Shown in pieces: positions 33,325 through 44,819 of a stretch of DNA of 64,000 nt. The stretch comes from Telmatactis stephensoni (taxonomy: Eukaryota; Cnidaria; Anthozoa; Actiniaria; Isophelliidae), in NCBI GenBank assembly GCA_029948255.1, contig JALIZF010001911.1:186001-250000 (forward strand), in the 5' to 3' direction. Both the position numbers and the translations under genes were made by a program. The notes under the pieces were generated by a model. That model was not told the origin of the DNA, did not search any database, and saw nothing but the letters and a program-made list of their open reading frames with translations. The stretch's first letter is position 1. The number at the start of each line of letters is the position of its first letter.

Positions 33325-34309
33325 TTAAAAGGGCCTCCCGGGGCACGAGTGAACGCACGTGTGCCGCGTCTAGTTCAACGATAATTACGTAATACTTTTG
33401 GCTTTCTGTTCATAATCCCACACAATTATAAGTAAACACCAATGTTTACAAGGGTTATGTTCGATAAGATTGAGTAAATACAATTAATCTCTGTTCATAA
33501 AGCTGACGGATATCCAATTTCAGAACGCTCCCGTTAGCTATTCTTTTAAGATATTGAATTGTAAGTTAGTAGTTCAGTTGGAAGTTGGAAATTGCAATGA
33601 ATAAAGCAAGTTAATTCGATCCCATTTTACCTCCCGCATAGTACAAGACCTTATTGTTCACTAATCCAGGAACAATAAACCATAACTTGTACAAACGTGA
33701 TAATTATAACAAACTGAAAAAAACTGGTCATACCGACAATAACTTCAACAAATCCTTTCGTCACCTTACCGTATGAAACTAGTGAAAAACGTCTGCGCAT
33801 GCTCGTAGTCATGTCTTCCCGGTTAACTTATGTAAATTTCGCTTTTACACTTGCCTTCAATAAGTGGTTTTCGCACAATGTCAAAAACTTAAGGTCAATT
33901 CTTGAAACTTCAGGGCCAGTATTAAAATAATGTTTTTATAAATGCAATAGAGGGATTTCATGGCAGCCATGTTTGTGGGCAAGTACAATAGAAAGTTTTT
34001 CAATTAGAAAAGATTTCATTTCTCTTGGGAAAAAGGTCACATATATTGTACAATCTGACTGTTAAACTATTGTTACGTGATGACTTGAAATACCAAGAGG
34101 ACAAAAATATGTGATCTTCGATTGGTTGCCGAAAGCAAGTTAATTAATTTTAAGGCTTTTTAAGGTCATAGGCCAAGGCATAGGCCACATTACTGTAGAT
34201 TGCCTGTTTCACATCTTGTAGAACACCGTGACAATACCTTTTAAAAGCTTGTTTGGAGTCTCGTCAACGAAGTCCTGTGATCCCAACTTTTTTTCATGAA
34301 TACTGAAGA

Positions 34310-34847
34310 ATGGAACCAAGAGTTTTGAATAGAGGAACTTTTCTAAAGATCAAAAAGCTTCATTTGGTGGAGAAGGAACTCCGACCTATGTCTACCGCTG
34401 GTAGACAGCACAAGAAAAGAAAAGCCGAATCTTCTTTCAGCTTCTCTTAAGAAGAAAGTGAAAAATGGACAAGAGGTAAAGAGAGAGGTCTTGTTTTTCG
34501 TGCCTCGTGAATGTCAACACGATTCAAACAGTGGAAAATCCAATTTGTCCAATCGGGCCAAAAATGTATGCAAGTGTGTATTGCAGAAAACTACTGAACT
34601 GAGTTCAAATCAATTAGAACAAGAGAGGAAAACAAGTTTAAAGTTTTGTAAACTTGACAAAGATGACAATATTTTCAAAGGAATTCAAAAACACTCAGTA
34701 TTGGAACAGAATGCTAACTTCAGTGGTCACATGCACAGTAAAGCGGAATTGCTTAAAAACCACATAATGAAAGCCAATGAAGAGTATGATGAAATGAAGT
34801 CGAAAGCCATGCTACTGTACAGCTGGATTTCAAGCCAAGACGAGTGA
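34310..34847 (+). pseudogene. Tandem family copy 3, frameshifted
   Basis: It starts at ATG 34310 like the other copies (MEPRVLNRGTFLKIKKLHL). Around 34392-34410 it carries four extra bases relative to copies 1 and 2 and therefore meets TAA after about 46 codons. The original frame resumes and is open from about 34458 (MKNGQEVKRE) to the common stop after SSQDE. The later length changes relative to copy 2 (three and six extra bases, nine missing) all keep the frame. Use of the downstream ATG would still give a 129-residue protein holding the conserved C-terminus. Confidence 0.65.
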
Positions 34848-34904
34848 TTTTAGAGACTTTTTTAGCTAAAGTATTATAGAATTCTTTGTGTATAGAATTT
34901 TTCT

Positions 34905-35070
34905 CGATTATTTATTTATTTATTTATTTGTTTATTTATTGTTTATTTATTTATTTATTTATGTATTTATTTATTTATTTATAAATTTATGTATTTATTT
35001 ATGTATTTATTTACTTATAAATTTATTTATTTATTTATCTATTTATTTATTGGTTGGTTGGTTGGTTGGT
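34905..35070 (+). repeat. (TTTA)n microsatellite ending in (GGTT)n
   Basis: About 140 bases of tttatttatttat with occasional changes are followed by five ggtt units at 35051-35070. Confidence 0.9.
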
Positions 35071-35119
35071 AGTCTCCTTCGCAGCCGTTATAACGTTAAT
35101 AACGGCTGCGAAGGAGACT
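35071..35119. repeat. Perfect 21-bp inverted repeat with a 7-base loop
   Basis: agtctccttcgcagccgtta plus t is followed by aacgtta and the exact complement. It lies directly after the (GGTT)n run, which resumes on the far side (gttggttggttg). Confidence 0.85.
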
Positions 35120-35129
35120 AGTAGTTGGT

Positions 35130-36400
35130 TGGTTGATTCATCAATATTTATACACTGGGACATCTAGTTAAGCATGGATAGTTTAAATAGAGCCCTGTTT
35201 TTGTACTTAATTAATTACAGTGACATGCACAATGAAACAACTAGAGTGCATACAATATATCATGAAATACTTTGTAATAAATTGAATTGAATTGAATTTG
35301 TAATAAATTGGAATAATTAGTGAGTTCAATGAACCGTGAACCGATTTTTGCTGACTACTGTAATCAGCAATCATAAAGTATACCTTTAATAATCGTTCCT
35401 CTTGGTCGATCGATAACATTTTGTCTGAAGTTTTGTATGAGTGTAAGTTTTATTAGGATATGCGTTGCCATAGCAACAAGAAACATCAAAAGCAACTGAA
35501 ATCATGCACTTTTAAAAATACTGAGTACTTTTGATGAAATCCAGAAGATTTAACATTATTTCGTACTTATATGATATCAGACAAATCATATATCCTCGAA
35601 TCAAGAAATTCTGTATGTTTGATTTTGAGTAAATCGCAACTGAACATTTGTTCATCATCGAATTTGCATGTCACAGGGGGACGCTCAGTATTGTTTAGAA
35701 AGACTAAATGAAATGTGTAAGATAGAATTCCATTTAATACAAACGATTTAATTCTGTTTTCTTAGACCTCAGTTACAGAACTTGGCTACGATGGATTGAT
35801 AGATTATCGATATGCGGGTTTTCTACTCTTGTGATTTACGGCGAAGATTCATTGTATACAGTAGTTTATAGCAATAAGCGGTTTCTAGAATACAAATTTA
35901 TGACACATTACAAAAAGCTCAAATAATGTACAATACACTGTAAAGTACCTATTTCGTTTACCTGAAGGTTTGTTCTCGTGCTAATAACGCAAATATGAAT
36001 GAAGGATTTTAGATTAAAGAGTCCCGAACATGTGCTTTCCCGCTATATCAGTATTGAATAGACAGGCTACGCCTAGCGGGGAATTATGGGTATACAAAAT
36101 GATTGTTAAAGCTCGTCAAAATCTTCCTTCATGAACTTCATCTTGGATTTCGACACCTTGAATGTTTTGAGGATCACCTCATTCAAAATATTGAGAACGA
36201 ATTTATCTTTCATTATCTTGTGAGACTCTGTCGTCCACTTCACTTTAATTTAGATTCAGCGCCAAATATTCACATTTTTCGAATTTCTTTAAAACCGATT
36301 TAAAAAGAACAACTCACTATGACTTTATGAATTTCTGAACAACAATATATCAAAGCGTTATTCCCACTGATTTCATGTATCATTACATAGCAAAGTTGGC
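35130..36400. other. AT-rich intergenic sequence
   Basis: No gene was recognised. The words gaattgaattgaatt at about 35282 and a short open frame (36103-36303) show no domain. No transposon ends could be defined. Confidence 0.35.
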
Positions 36401-36402
36401 TA

Positions 36403-36642
36403 AAGGCTGTGTTACACGAGACGATTTCATATAACGACGATTTTCCGCGTAACGTTGCAACAACTTGCAATATTTTGCGTTGCGAGTTTCTGACTTGGAT
36501 TCAAAAACTCGCAAACGCGTTGCCGAAGCGAAAATTGCGAGGAAGATCGTTCCAAGTGTCATTTTACACGAGAAAGATTTTTAACGCAACGCCATTGCGC
36601 TGAAAATCGTCGTTAAAAATCGTCTCGTGTAACACCGCCTTA
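36403..36642. mobile_element. MITE with AAGGC.GTGTTACACGAGACG ends
   Basis: AAGGCTGTGTTACACGAGAC and the inverted form (CTCGTGTAACACCGCCTT) are terminal; inner arms acgacgattttc and gaaaatcgtcgt also pair. The element is about 240 bp with no frame of its own. The flanking bases (ta/aa) do not settle the superfamily. Confidence 0.7.
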
Positions 36643-36930
36643 ATGAACAACGAAACTCTTCGCCTTGCATTTTATTGTTCAGGATTATGCAAATGTTTGA
36701 TAGCTATAATGATATATAATTTGCTTTGAAACCATGAGTTTGGGCGTTTGAGTTTATTCTCTTTGTGCAATAGCTTTCTCTTAAAAAATGAAAACGAACA
36801 CGAAAAGTTTGCTTTCCGAAAAAAGTTTTCCATCATTGTGTGTCACACATTCTCTTGTGTCTTTTATACTACAGCCTGCGTGACCGGCTGCGCTGCGTGA
36901 CCGGATTTAAGTGGATGGCTTTCCCAGCAT

Positions 36931-37086
36931 CAGGGGCGGATCCAGGGGGGTGGACCCCTTTCTCATCCTAAATTAAAAATAAGACCGTTTTTACGCCGAT
37001 CGAGAAGGAAAAATATCATGAACAAGATGTACAATATAAAATGTGACGTGACTGGCTCCTCAGTCTGAGTCCTAGATCCGCCTCTG
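36931..37086. mobile_element. Short MITE with CAGGGGCGGATC ends
   Basis: CAGGGGCGGATCCAGG at the left and CTAGATCCGCCTCTG at the right are inverted copies, about 155 bases apart. Termini of this form are common in hAT-type MITEs, but no 8-base duplication was seen. Confidence 0.5.
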
Positions 37087-37125
37087 AGTATGCTGAAATA
37101 ATGTGTTTAGACTAGCTATTTCTAA

Positions 37126-37365
37126 TAGAAAGTGAAGTGCTGCGAGCAGAGCTGTTCCCCTAAAACTTACGAAAGTACACCGCTTTGTCTGATATATCAA
37201 ATGTTTCTTGTCTATCTCCTGTGCTATGCGTTGTGTGACGAACACTGCTAGTTCATGGCTAGTTGACCTTCAATATTGAACTACAAGGATCAGTGTCGGA
37301 CACACACAGTTCAAAATATTTAGCACTTTGAGTAAAGCAATTTTTCAAACAATCTCAAACGGCTG
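37126..37365. repeat. Interspersed repeat, also present inverted at 48623-48912
   Basis: The run from tctaatagaaagtgaagtgc to caaacaatctcaaacgg reappears as its reverse complement at 48623-48912 (for example gttcgtcacacaacgcac there and gttgtgtgacgaac here). No open frame; the family is unknown. Confidence 0.7.
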
Positions 37366-37734
37366 ATTATAAAACTAACTGATTTTAAAAAGCTAGTTTA
37401 TTTAGGGAAAAATGTGAATCGCTGATCGTATGTATCGCGTGTTCGTCTAGTGACATCCTTGAATCGACTCTCGATACGCATGTTCGTCTAGTGACATCCA
37501 CAGATTACACTGTGTTCCGAATAGGAGGCTACTCGCTTCGCTCGCAGCAATAATCCACTTTAATTTCTTCTTCTATCTAGACACTACCGTAACTAAGTAT
37601 TTTGCAACTAGGAACTCAGAGAAATCCCTTTGAAACCTCTGTTTTTTACTAGTAAACATAAGATCAAGATCACTTGATCAAAGGAATTCAAGATCATCTT
37701 TTTCGCATCTATCAATTTCTATAGCCTTTTTTTT

Positions 37735-39120
37735 CCATCTTAGTCACTGCCCTTGCAGTCTCGATTTCACCAGCTTTCAGTGGCCGCAAGAAGCGCGATG
37801 CTTTTTTCTTGCGATGTTTTGATTTCGACGTTTGTTAGTTTGCTTGCTTGTTTGTTTGTTTGTTTGTTTGTTTGTTTGCTTGCTGCCTTGCTGCCTTCTT
37901 TCCTTGTTTGTTTGTTTATTTGAAAGATGAAGCAATAGCTACTGTCCAAAGAGCCATAGACTCTAACCGAAAAGCCATAAGCGTTTCATATGGTTTGACT
38001 TTAACACGTCGATGTAGCTAGAAACATTCAAGAGATCAACAAGTCTTTTAAGTACGTTAAAAAATTTTAAACTGTTCGGCAAAACTAAGCTAATTCATAC
38101 AGCTATGAGCAACTCAAAATGTCCAAAGAACAAATAATAATGGGAGAGATAGCAATTCCCTTTCAGTTCACTATGGGCAAACTAAACAACCCACTTAGCA
38201 AACGAAACATTAATTAATGTTATTATACTAAAATTGCTTAAGAGCGGCTAAAAACAGTGATGACTCAGATATGGCTGTTTCCTAAAAGCCAAACACTTTA
38301 GAATTGGTCCCTTGAGAGACAACCCGAGGTTAATTTCACCTCACCACGTACCTACGTTGCTATGGTAATATCCCCTGTATACCAAAACTAAAATCTCCTG
38401 TCATGACTTTTGCAACTCCAATTTTATTCAGTGTCATCAGGTTATAATACAATTGCTTATTACCTTTAAGAGCGTACACAGTACCATTACAACCAAGGGT
38501 GTGTTTGTGTTTAAGGGTGTGTGCCATGAGGTTATACTGTAATTGCTTACTACCTTTAAGAACATATACGATACCCATTATAACTAAATAAGGGTGTGTT
38601 TACATAAACGATTTCATTCCGGGCTGAGTTCGTCATGGCACGAGTTTCAGCCGTGAACGAAAACATTTTCTTGTCGGTTTGGGTAGAAAAGTATCAAGTC
38701 AACGTTTAGTTAATGAAGTCTGGTGCTGGTTGCCATGTAAACGTCTGAAGAGAAGTTCATGTAAAACTCGTGCGTAACGAGCTCACCCGTGGCGTCCATG
38801 TAAACGAGCCCAAAGCTAGACAATACGTTTATAAGATTATTCTACAAAGACTTATAATGACTAATGACCGCTAACGGGGATCCATGTTTGATTTATCATT
38901 TTAGCAGGATTATCTAATTGAAGGCTTCCAGTCAGTTGGCACGATTAGACGGTTTCGATTACTCGAGGAAAGACCACTGATCACCTGAAAAAAGAAGGAA
39001 AAATCGTTAAATTTGTTTTTTATAACCACAGTTGCACTTGCTATAAGCGCGGACTTTCTCGAGACCAGGAATTGGAGTCCGCTTAGGAGGGGTGTCCGCC
39101 TATATTTATAGGAAGTTACA
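37735..39120. repeat. Segmental duplication C, copy 1 (3' flank and last exon of the ZP gene)
   Basis: It matches 54948-55890 in the same orientation with gaps: gcccttgcagtctcgatttc, atggctgtttcctaaaagcc, gtaaacgagcccaaag and ccagtcagttggcac are shared. Copy 1 holds a (TTTG)n run at 37840-37920 and a MITE-like block (tttacataaacg ... catgtaaacgagccc at 38597-38815). Confidence 0.75.
37840..37920 (+). repeat. (TTTG)n microsatellite
   Basis: About eight tttg units, then tgctt/tgcc variants, end at tttgtttatttg. Confidence 0.85.
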
Positions 39121-42100
39121 ATGTAGAGGTATGGAAGGCATCCGGTAGTGGAGGTTTGGTTCCTCTGAGAAAGGTCTAGAATAAACAACCTTTTCCTTCT
39201 TTCTTCTTATTCAATTTGAAATCTCCCATAATCTTGAGGGGAGAGGAAATTATACATTGTAGGGACATTCCCACAAAGATGATCATTTTGGAACTATCTT
39301 AGGTCAACATACCTTGGAGCTCTTGGTCATCTCTCACAGCAACTGGTCCTCGAATCAACTTGAAGGAATTAGCTTCTTTGGAACGTTTACCAATTTTCTT
39401 TTTGCTGCAGCCACGTGCGCACACGCTTTTGACGTCATTTCCGTTACAGGTGATCACGTGACAGTGGAAATAGACATGCTTGTGGTTACCAACAAAGCGG
39501 AAGGCCTGGACGCTGAATCTCTGGACACTTTTGGTGGGGGAAGACAGGAGCTTAAGCGTTGGGTCCTTGGGACAGCTGAGAATGTGAACATAGTTTTCAT
39601 GATTAATATTTGATTAGTTTGCCCATAAATATGTTGTGATATGTGAAAAAAGTTATTAAAATCCTCAAATGGCAGGAGGCAAACTAGTTGCCTATTTTTT
39701 GTTGAAGTTGAATCCGAGAGCATTCTGCAACAGCTCAATCCTCTGCTGGTGATTAAGGCGGGACTCGAACTCGAAACCAAGGGATTGCGAGAGCGACGTT
39801 CACTCAACAATTCTACTTCTGCTTACACACAATGACCACAATGCAACCTTCCAATTAAAACACTAACAATACTTAAAATCAACTTCAACACTTGTCAGTT
39901 TTGTTAAACAGACCCACCTGTCCTTGATCAGCCAATGTTTGGGTGCGACACCATTTTTAGAGGGTGTGGCATAGCATTGCTGTGCTAAAATGGACAACTC
40001 CTTCCTAACAGATCTCACTGATATCTCCACGTAAACCAGCTGACGCAAGTGCAAGGAGACTGGGTACCTGGTGTAAGGGGTAGTGAATCGATTGGTAGGG
40101 AACAGCTGCAAACTGAAAGCAAATTCTCCCCGAGAATAAAATGTCGCTTCGTGCTTGCTGTTATTAGGCTGGAGAGTGGAAGATCTTAAGAGCTTTGCTC
40201 TTGGGTATGAGCAAGAAAACTTAATTTCCATGTTCTTGATGCGAATGATGAGTGCTTTATTTGCCAGTGAACGGCCAAGGACTTGATTACTATATGTGAT
40301 GGTTGATCCTGTTGAAGAAATCTTGGTTCCACATCTATCAAAGGCTGTCTTGAGGTAAAAGTTTGTCTTATCCTCGGTAGCACCACAAGAAGGGTCGATG
40401 AGACGCAGGTCTTTAGCGAGTACATAACGCAGGGATGATTTTGGTATGGTTATTTGCATGTGATTGGATGTACAGTTTACATTGTTGCTACGATGATCAT
40501 TTACTAAAAGAACGAATATACATATGAATAATAGGTTTATCTTGGTGTATACTCAGTATTCAATTTCATTCAAGAAGTCATTATCTGCCTAACCATACCA
40601 CAATACCCTTCACCATACCATGCCATATCACAGCACTGTACAGCACACCCGCCACGGCCATATACCACACAACTCCATCCCACCCCACTCTACATCACAT
40701 CACATCACATCACACTTAACCACACCACACCATTCTATACCTATTATTAATGCAAAAGTGTAGTGCGATTATATTTCGATATGTTTTACAAACTTACATA
40801 TTTTTACTTTAAAGTCTTTTCCCTTGTCATTAGTGCCACCATGACACCATAGTCCCACATAGTTTTTGGTTTTGGACGTCGCTCCTTTACCCAACATTCT
40901 AACCTTTTTAACTAGTTTATTATTGATGTATATTTTGACCTGTCTCCCTTTGACTACCGTCTTAAGGTCGTACCACTTGTTCGAGGCGTATTTGTAGTTG
41001 ATACGTGGAGCGCTTTCTTTGCCATTTGTACTGATGCGCATATCACGCCAATTATAGAGATAGTATCCCCAAGCTTTAGAGACAAATCTTGAAGATGAAA
41101 AAGAAAGAAAAAAAAAAACGATTATATATAATTGTAAATAATTACAATTTAGGAAGTGTAGTACATGGAGTTCCCCGTTTTTGTAGGGCATGGAGCTTCC
41201 GGTCTTTGGATTGAAAACTGAAGGAAAAACTAACTAAATTAATTAGAATCAGAAAACAAAAAAGTAACAATACAAATTACCGCAAAACACAGATAACTAC
41301 AGTCGATGGAACCTGCACGTGCACTAAGGCCACCTCTCTACAATGGCCACCTCCATACAATGACCACCTCCATACAATGACCACCTCCATACAATGGCCA
41401 CCTCCATACAATGGTCACCTCCATACAATGACCATCTCCATACAATGGTCACCTCCATACAATGACCACCTCCATACAATGACCACCTCCATGCAATAAC
41501 CACCTCCATACAATGATTACTTCCATACAATGACCACCTCCATACAATGACCACCTTCATACAATGGCCACCTCCATACAATGACCAACTCCATACAATG
41601 ATTACTTCCATACAATGGTCACCTCCATACAATGGCCACCTCCATACAATGACCACCTCTCTACAATGGCCACCTCTCTACAATGGCCACCTCTTTACAA
41701 CGGCCACCTCTTCTAAAATGGTCACCAGGAAAAAAATTGGTGGGATTGTCAGCTAATACATGTAACATGCACAAATGTCAGTTGTTAGTTAACCCCATGC
41801 AGACCCTCATGGATTGAGCCCGATAGTAGCTTAAAAGATGTTACAAGTTAATAAATTGGAGAAAATCCATCTAGTAGGATTTTATACCATAAGCAGAAAG
41901 AAAGAAAGAAAGATCAAGAAAAAAAGGAAGAAAGAAAGATCAAGAAAGAAAGAAAGAAAGGAAGAAAGAAACGAAAGAAAGAAAGAAAGAAAGAAAGAAA
42001 GAAGAAAGAAAAAAAGAAAGGAAAGAAGGAAGAAAGGAAGAAAGATCAAGAAAGGAAGATCAAGAAAGAAAGAAAGAAAGATTTACCTTCTTGTGCGCAC

Positions 42101-44809
42101 ACTTCCTGTTTTGTACTTAAAGACATGTCCACAGTCAAACCTAGCGCCAACCGATGTTTTAAGCTTGCTTGTGATCTCTGTGATATCAAAAGCAGAGAAA
42201 CGGTTGAAAACCTCTTCAATCACGTTCAAAAAATTACAAATTTATAGAAATTCCCTAGATGTATTCTAGGGAAAACATGAAAGATGCCAAATCCTAAATT
42301 ATGTAACCATACTTATGTAAACAGACATTTACTGGGGTCCATTCAATAAAAGTCTTACACGTAGCTGACACGTATATTTACAAGTATAGCTAGTGCTTAA
42401 GGTGACTCAATAGAAATCCAGGAGGCATTCGGCCTTGACAAACTTTTGGTCACAACTTTTTAGGATCGCGTTCAATTTCAATAGCTTTCTAGGAACTTTT
42501 ACTCCAATTATCCAGCTACGCATTGGCTTTAAGCGATTTTGTTGAAGAGAATTAACTATTTTTGGAGTAATTTCAACAAAACCTGACCCCACTGTTATTT
42601 AGAAATGGCCCACTCTAAATCAAAATTTTGTTGGTATAAATGGATGAAATACAGGGAATCAAACTACAATAAATCAAACTTCAAGCTGAGTGAGTTTCAC
42701 AAAAATCGTCGGAATAGAAATGCGAGGACGATTGGCCGCCAAAAGTGTACCTTAAAAGTGCTCTGAAATCGTCATGAATCTTAAAGCACCCCTTGCAATT
42801 GTACTCTGAGAATAACAACCACGAACCTCAAATGACAACGAAAAGGTAACTTAATGTCTGCCTAATAAAAGTGTAAAACTGATCGCCCACAAGACAAGCC
42901 GTTAAAAAATATAAGCAATGTTTATAATGTTTATAAAACACTGAAAATGGTCAAAAAGTTTGGACGCACTTTAATGCTAGAATTGGAAAAATTCTGTAGC
43001 GAAGCTGCTGTTTTAAAGCTACAATAGAAACAATAACTTCAAGGTTCCATTAAACGACTGTACTGATTTTTGTTGTTGTACACAACATAGATCAGGAGAA
43101 ATAAATTTTATAAAGTACGATATGCTGCACAAACGCTTGAAACCAGATTTCTTGCGCTTTTGTTTTGAATGCAAATGACTGCAATTCAAGAATTTACATT
43201 TTTGTCAGGGGAGTGCCTTGGGAGATGAGGTGGCCATAAATTCATCCTTTATGTAATGTATAAAGAACGAGAGAGAGTGTTTTATCGGATATAAAGATCC
43301 GAGCCGTAGGCGAGGATCTTTATACCGATAAAACACGATCTCGAGTTCTTTATACGGCTTAAAAAACTCCAACACATATTAGAGTGGTTCTCTAAAAGAA
43401 ATTCAAAAATATCTTCATTTATCTTGGAGAAAATCGAGGTTAAAGTTTATGTAAATTAGGCCGAATCTTTATCAGATTTAAAGACACTCGTCACGGTGGC
43501 GATTTTCATTGTGTTTGCCTTATGAATTATTAATGAGTTTTTTAATTAATTTTCTAAAGTCGATTCAGTGGTGCTTTCATAAACAGTCGGCCACCTCATC
43601 TCCCAAGACTAACTAATGCCCACCCTCCTGACAAAGGTTTGCATTCTTGAATTGCAGCTCATTTGCATTCAAAACAAAAGCGCAAGAAATCTGGTTTCAA
43701 GCGTTTGTGCAGTATATTGTACTTTATCGAATTTATTTCTCCAGATCTATATTGTGTACAAAAACAAAACTCAGTACAGTCGTTTAATGGAACCTTGAAT
43801 TTATTGTTTCTAGCTTTAAAACAGCAGCTTCGCTACAGAATTTTTCCAATTCTAGCATTAAAGTGCGTCCAAACTTTTTGACCATTTTCAGTGTTTTATA
43901 AACATTATAAACATTGCTTATATTTTTTAACGGCTTGTGTTGTGAGCGATCAGTTTTACACTTTTATCAGGCAGACATTAAGTTACCTTTTCGTTGTCAT
44001 TTGAGGTTCGTGGTTGTTATTCTCAGAGTACAAGGGGTGCTTTAAGATTCATGACGATTTCAGAGCACTTTTAAGGTACACTTTTGGCGGCCAATCGTCC
44101 TCGCATTTCTATTCCGACGATTTTTGTGAAACTCACTCAGCTTGAAGTTTGATTTATTGTAGTTTGATTCCCTGTATTTCATCCATTTATACCAACAAAA
44201 TTTTGATTTAGAGTGGGTCATTTCTAAACAGTGGGGTCAGGTTTTGTTGAAATTACTCCAAAAATAGTTCTCTTCATCAAAATCGCTTAAAGCCAATGCG
44301 TAGCTGGATAATTGGAGTAAAAGTTCCTAGAAAGCTATTGAAATTGAACGCGATCCTAAAAAGTTGTGACCAAAAGTTTGTCAAGGCCGAATGCCTCCTG
44401 AATTTCTATTGAGTCACCTTAAGCTGCTGCCAAGAACAGTAGATACACTGTACATTAAATTACAGGGGTGAAATTTTTGAGTTGGATTTTTACACGTTTT
44501 TGGATGGTGTTTACATAGGAGGCAGACAGATCCACTCCGAATCTGTACGTCCCCACGACAGCTGCAACCAAACCTCTTCTAATTGGAATAAACGAATGAG
44601 TATTCTGTTGCAACGACGCTGAAAGGTTCAATGCCACATTTTTTTAACTGGAGATGTTAACTTACCGTAGTGGTCTGAATTCACCGGTGTTGTCCAAAGT
44701 CTCGCAGGACCATAGTGCCACTTGGCATCATTCAGTGGCAATACCATACTCCATTCATTACCGTTGTCCTTCCAGACTGCACTACCTGGAGCAAGGTTAC
44801 GCCATGCAC
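38959..44809 (-). CDS. Concanavalin/laminin-G-like plus zona pellucida (ZP) domain protein, 5' exons missing
   Basis: Six minus-strand exons join in phase: 44809-44666, 42177-42087, 41087-40798, 40503-39918, 39575-39313 and 38984-38959 (TAA). Every donor and acceptor is GT/AG with matching phase (1, 2, 1, 2, 1). The first three exons code a beta-sandwich domain of the ConA/LamG type (WRNLAPGSAVWKDNGNEWSM; GYYLYNWRDMRIS; KWYDLKTVVKGRQVKIYINN). The next two code a ZP domain: it begins NCTSNHMQITIPKSSL, has LRLIDPSCGATEDKTNFYL, FDRCGT, and a second half with SCPKDPTLKLL, VYFHCHVITC and VCARGC. ZP domains make extracellular polymers. A basic site (KKKIGKRSK) follows and no membrane helix is seen before the end (QWSFLE), so a secreted matrix protein is likely. 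Coral skeletal matrices are known to contain ZP proteins, but a role here is inference. The signal peptide exon was not found upstream of 44809. Confidence 0.8.
40570..40740 (+). repeat. Low-complexity catac/cacac-rich intron sequence
   Basis: Degenerate ccataccac, atcacatcac and ccacaccac units fill the intron between ZP gene exons. The core catcacatcacatcacatcac lies at about 40693. Confidence 0.7.
41332..41715 (+). repeat. 17-bp minisatellite, more than 20 copies
   Basis: The unit is acaatgaccacctccat with a few variants (ggccac, ggtcac, gattac, ctctct). Seventeen is not a multiple of three, so the array is open in several frames and gives a false 110-residue frame on the minus strand. 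It lies in the ZP gene intron. Confidence 0.95.
41886..42081 (+). repeat. (GAAA)n-type purine microsatellite next to a splice donor
   Basis: About 195 bases of gaaagaaagaaag with gatcaag interruptions. On the coding (minus) strand this is a pyrimidine run that starts five bases after the donor at 42087|42086. Confidence 0.9.
42401..44418. mobile_element. TTAA-flanked 2 kb foldback element in a ZP gene intron
   Basis: GGTGACTCAATAGAAAT at the left and ATTTCTATTGAGTCACC at the right are flanked by TTAA (42397-42400 and 44419-44422). The arms are about 850 bases and nearly identical: for example ttcggccttgacaaactttt at 42430 and its complement at 44377. The loop is the 290-bp repeat also found at 11060. 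No open frame beyond chance. Confidence 0.85.
43257..43550 (-). repeat. Interspersed repeat of about 290 bp, copy 2 (foldback loop)
   Basis: Reverse-complement match to 11060-11350, including tataaagaacgagagagagt, the gatccgagccgtaggcgagg hairpin loop and aaaactccaacacatatta. It sits between the two arms of the foldback. Confidence 0.75.
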
Positions 44810-44819
44810 CTAGTTTGTA

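Larger units (their letters stand above)
27959..33373 (+). mobile_element. ACTCGTGCCC element, copy 1, split by two nested insertions
   Basis: It starts ACTCGTGCCCAGGCC and ends GGGCACGAGT plus gaacgcacgtgtg..cgtctag. Its body (to about 28817, then 32431-32521, then 33325-33373) matches 46417-48611 in order. It holds a short frame starting at about 28125 (MADYKESFRD), broken by stops in the other copies. The stretch 28818-32430 and the TTAA element 32522-33324 are insertions absent from the other copies. No transposase was recognised. Confidence 0.7.

Noticed and set aside
41324..41656. 110-codon minus-strand frame with repeated Trp/Cys/His motifs
   Set aside because: It is the 17-bp minisatellite read through; the repeat is open in several frames.
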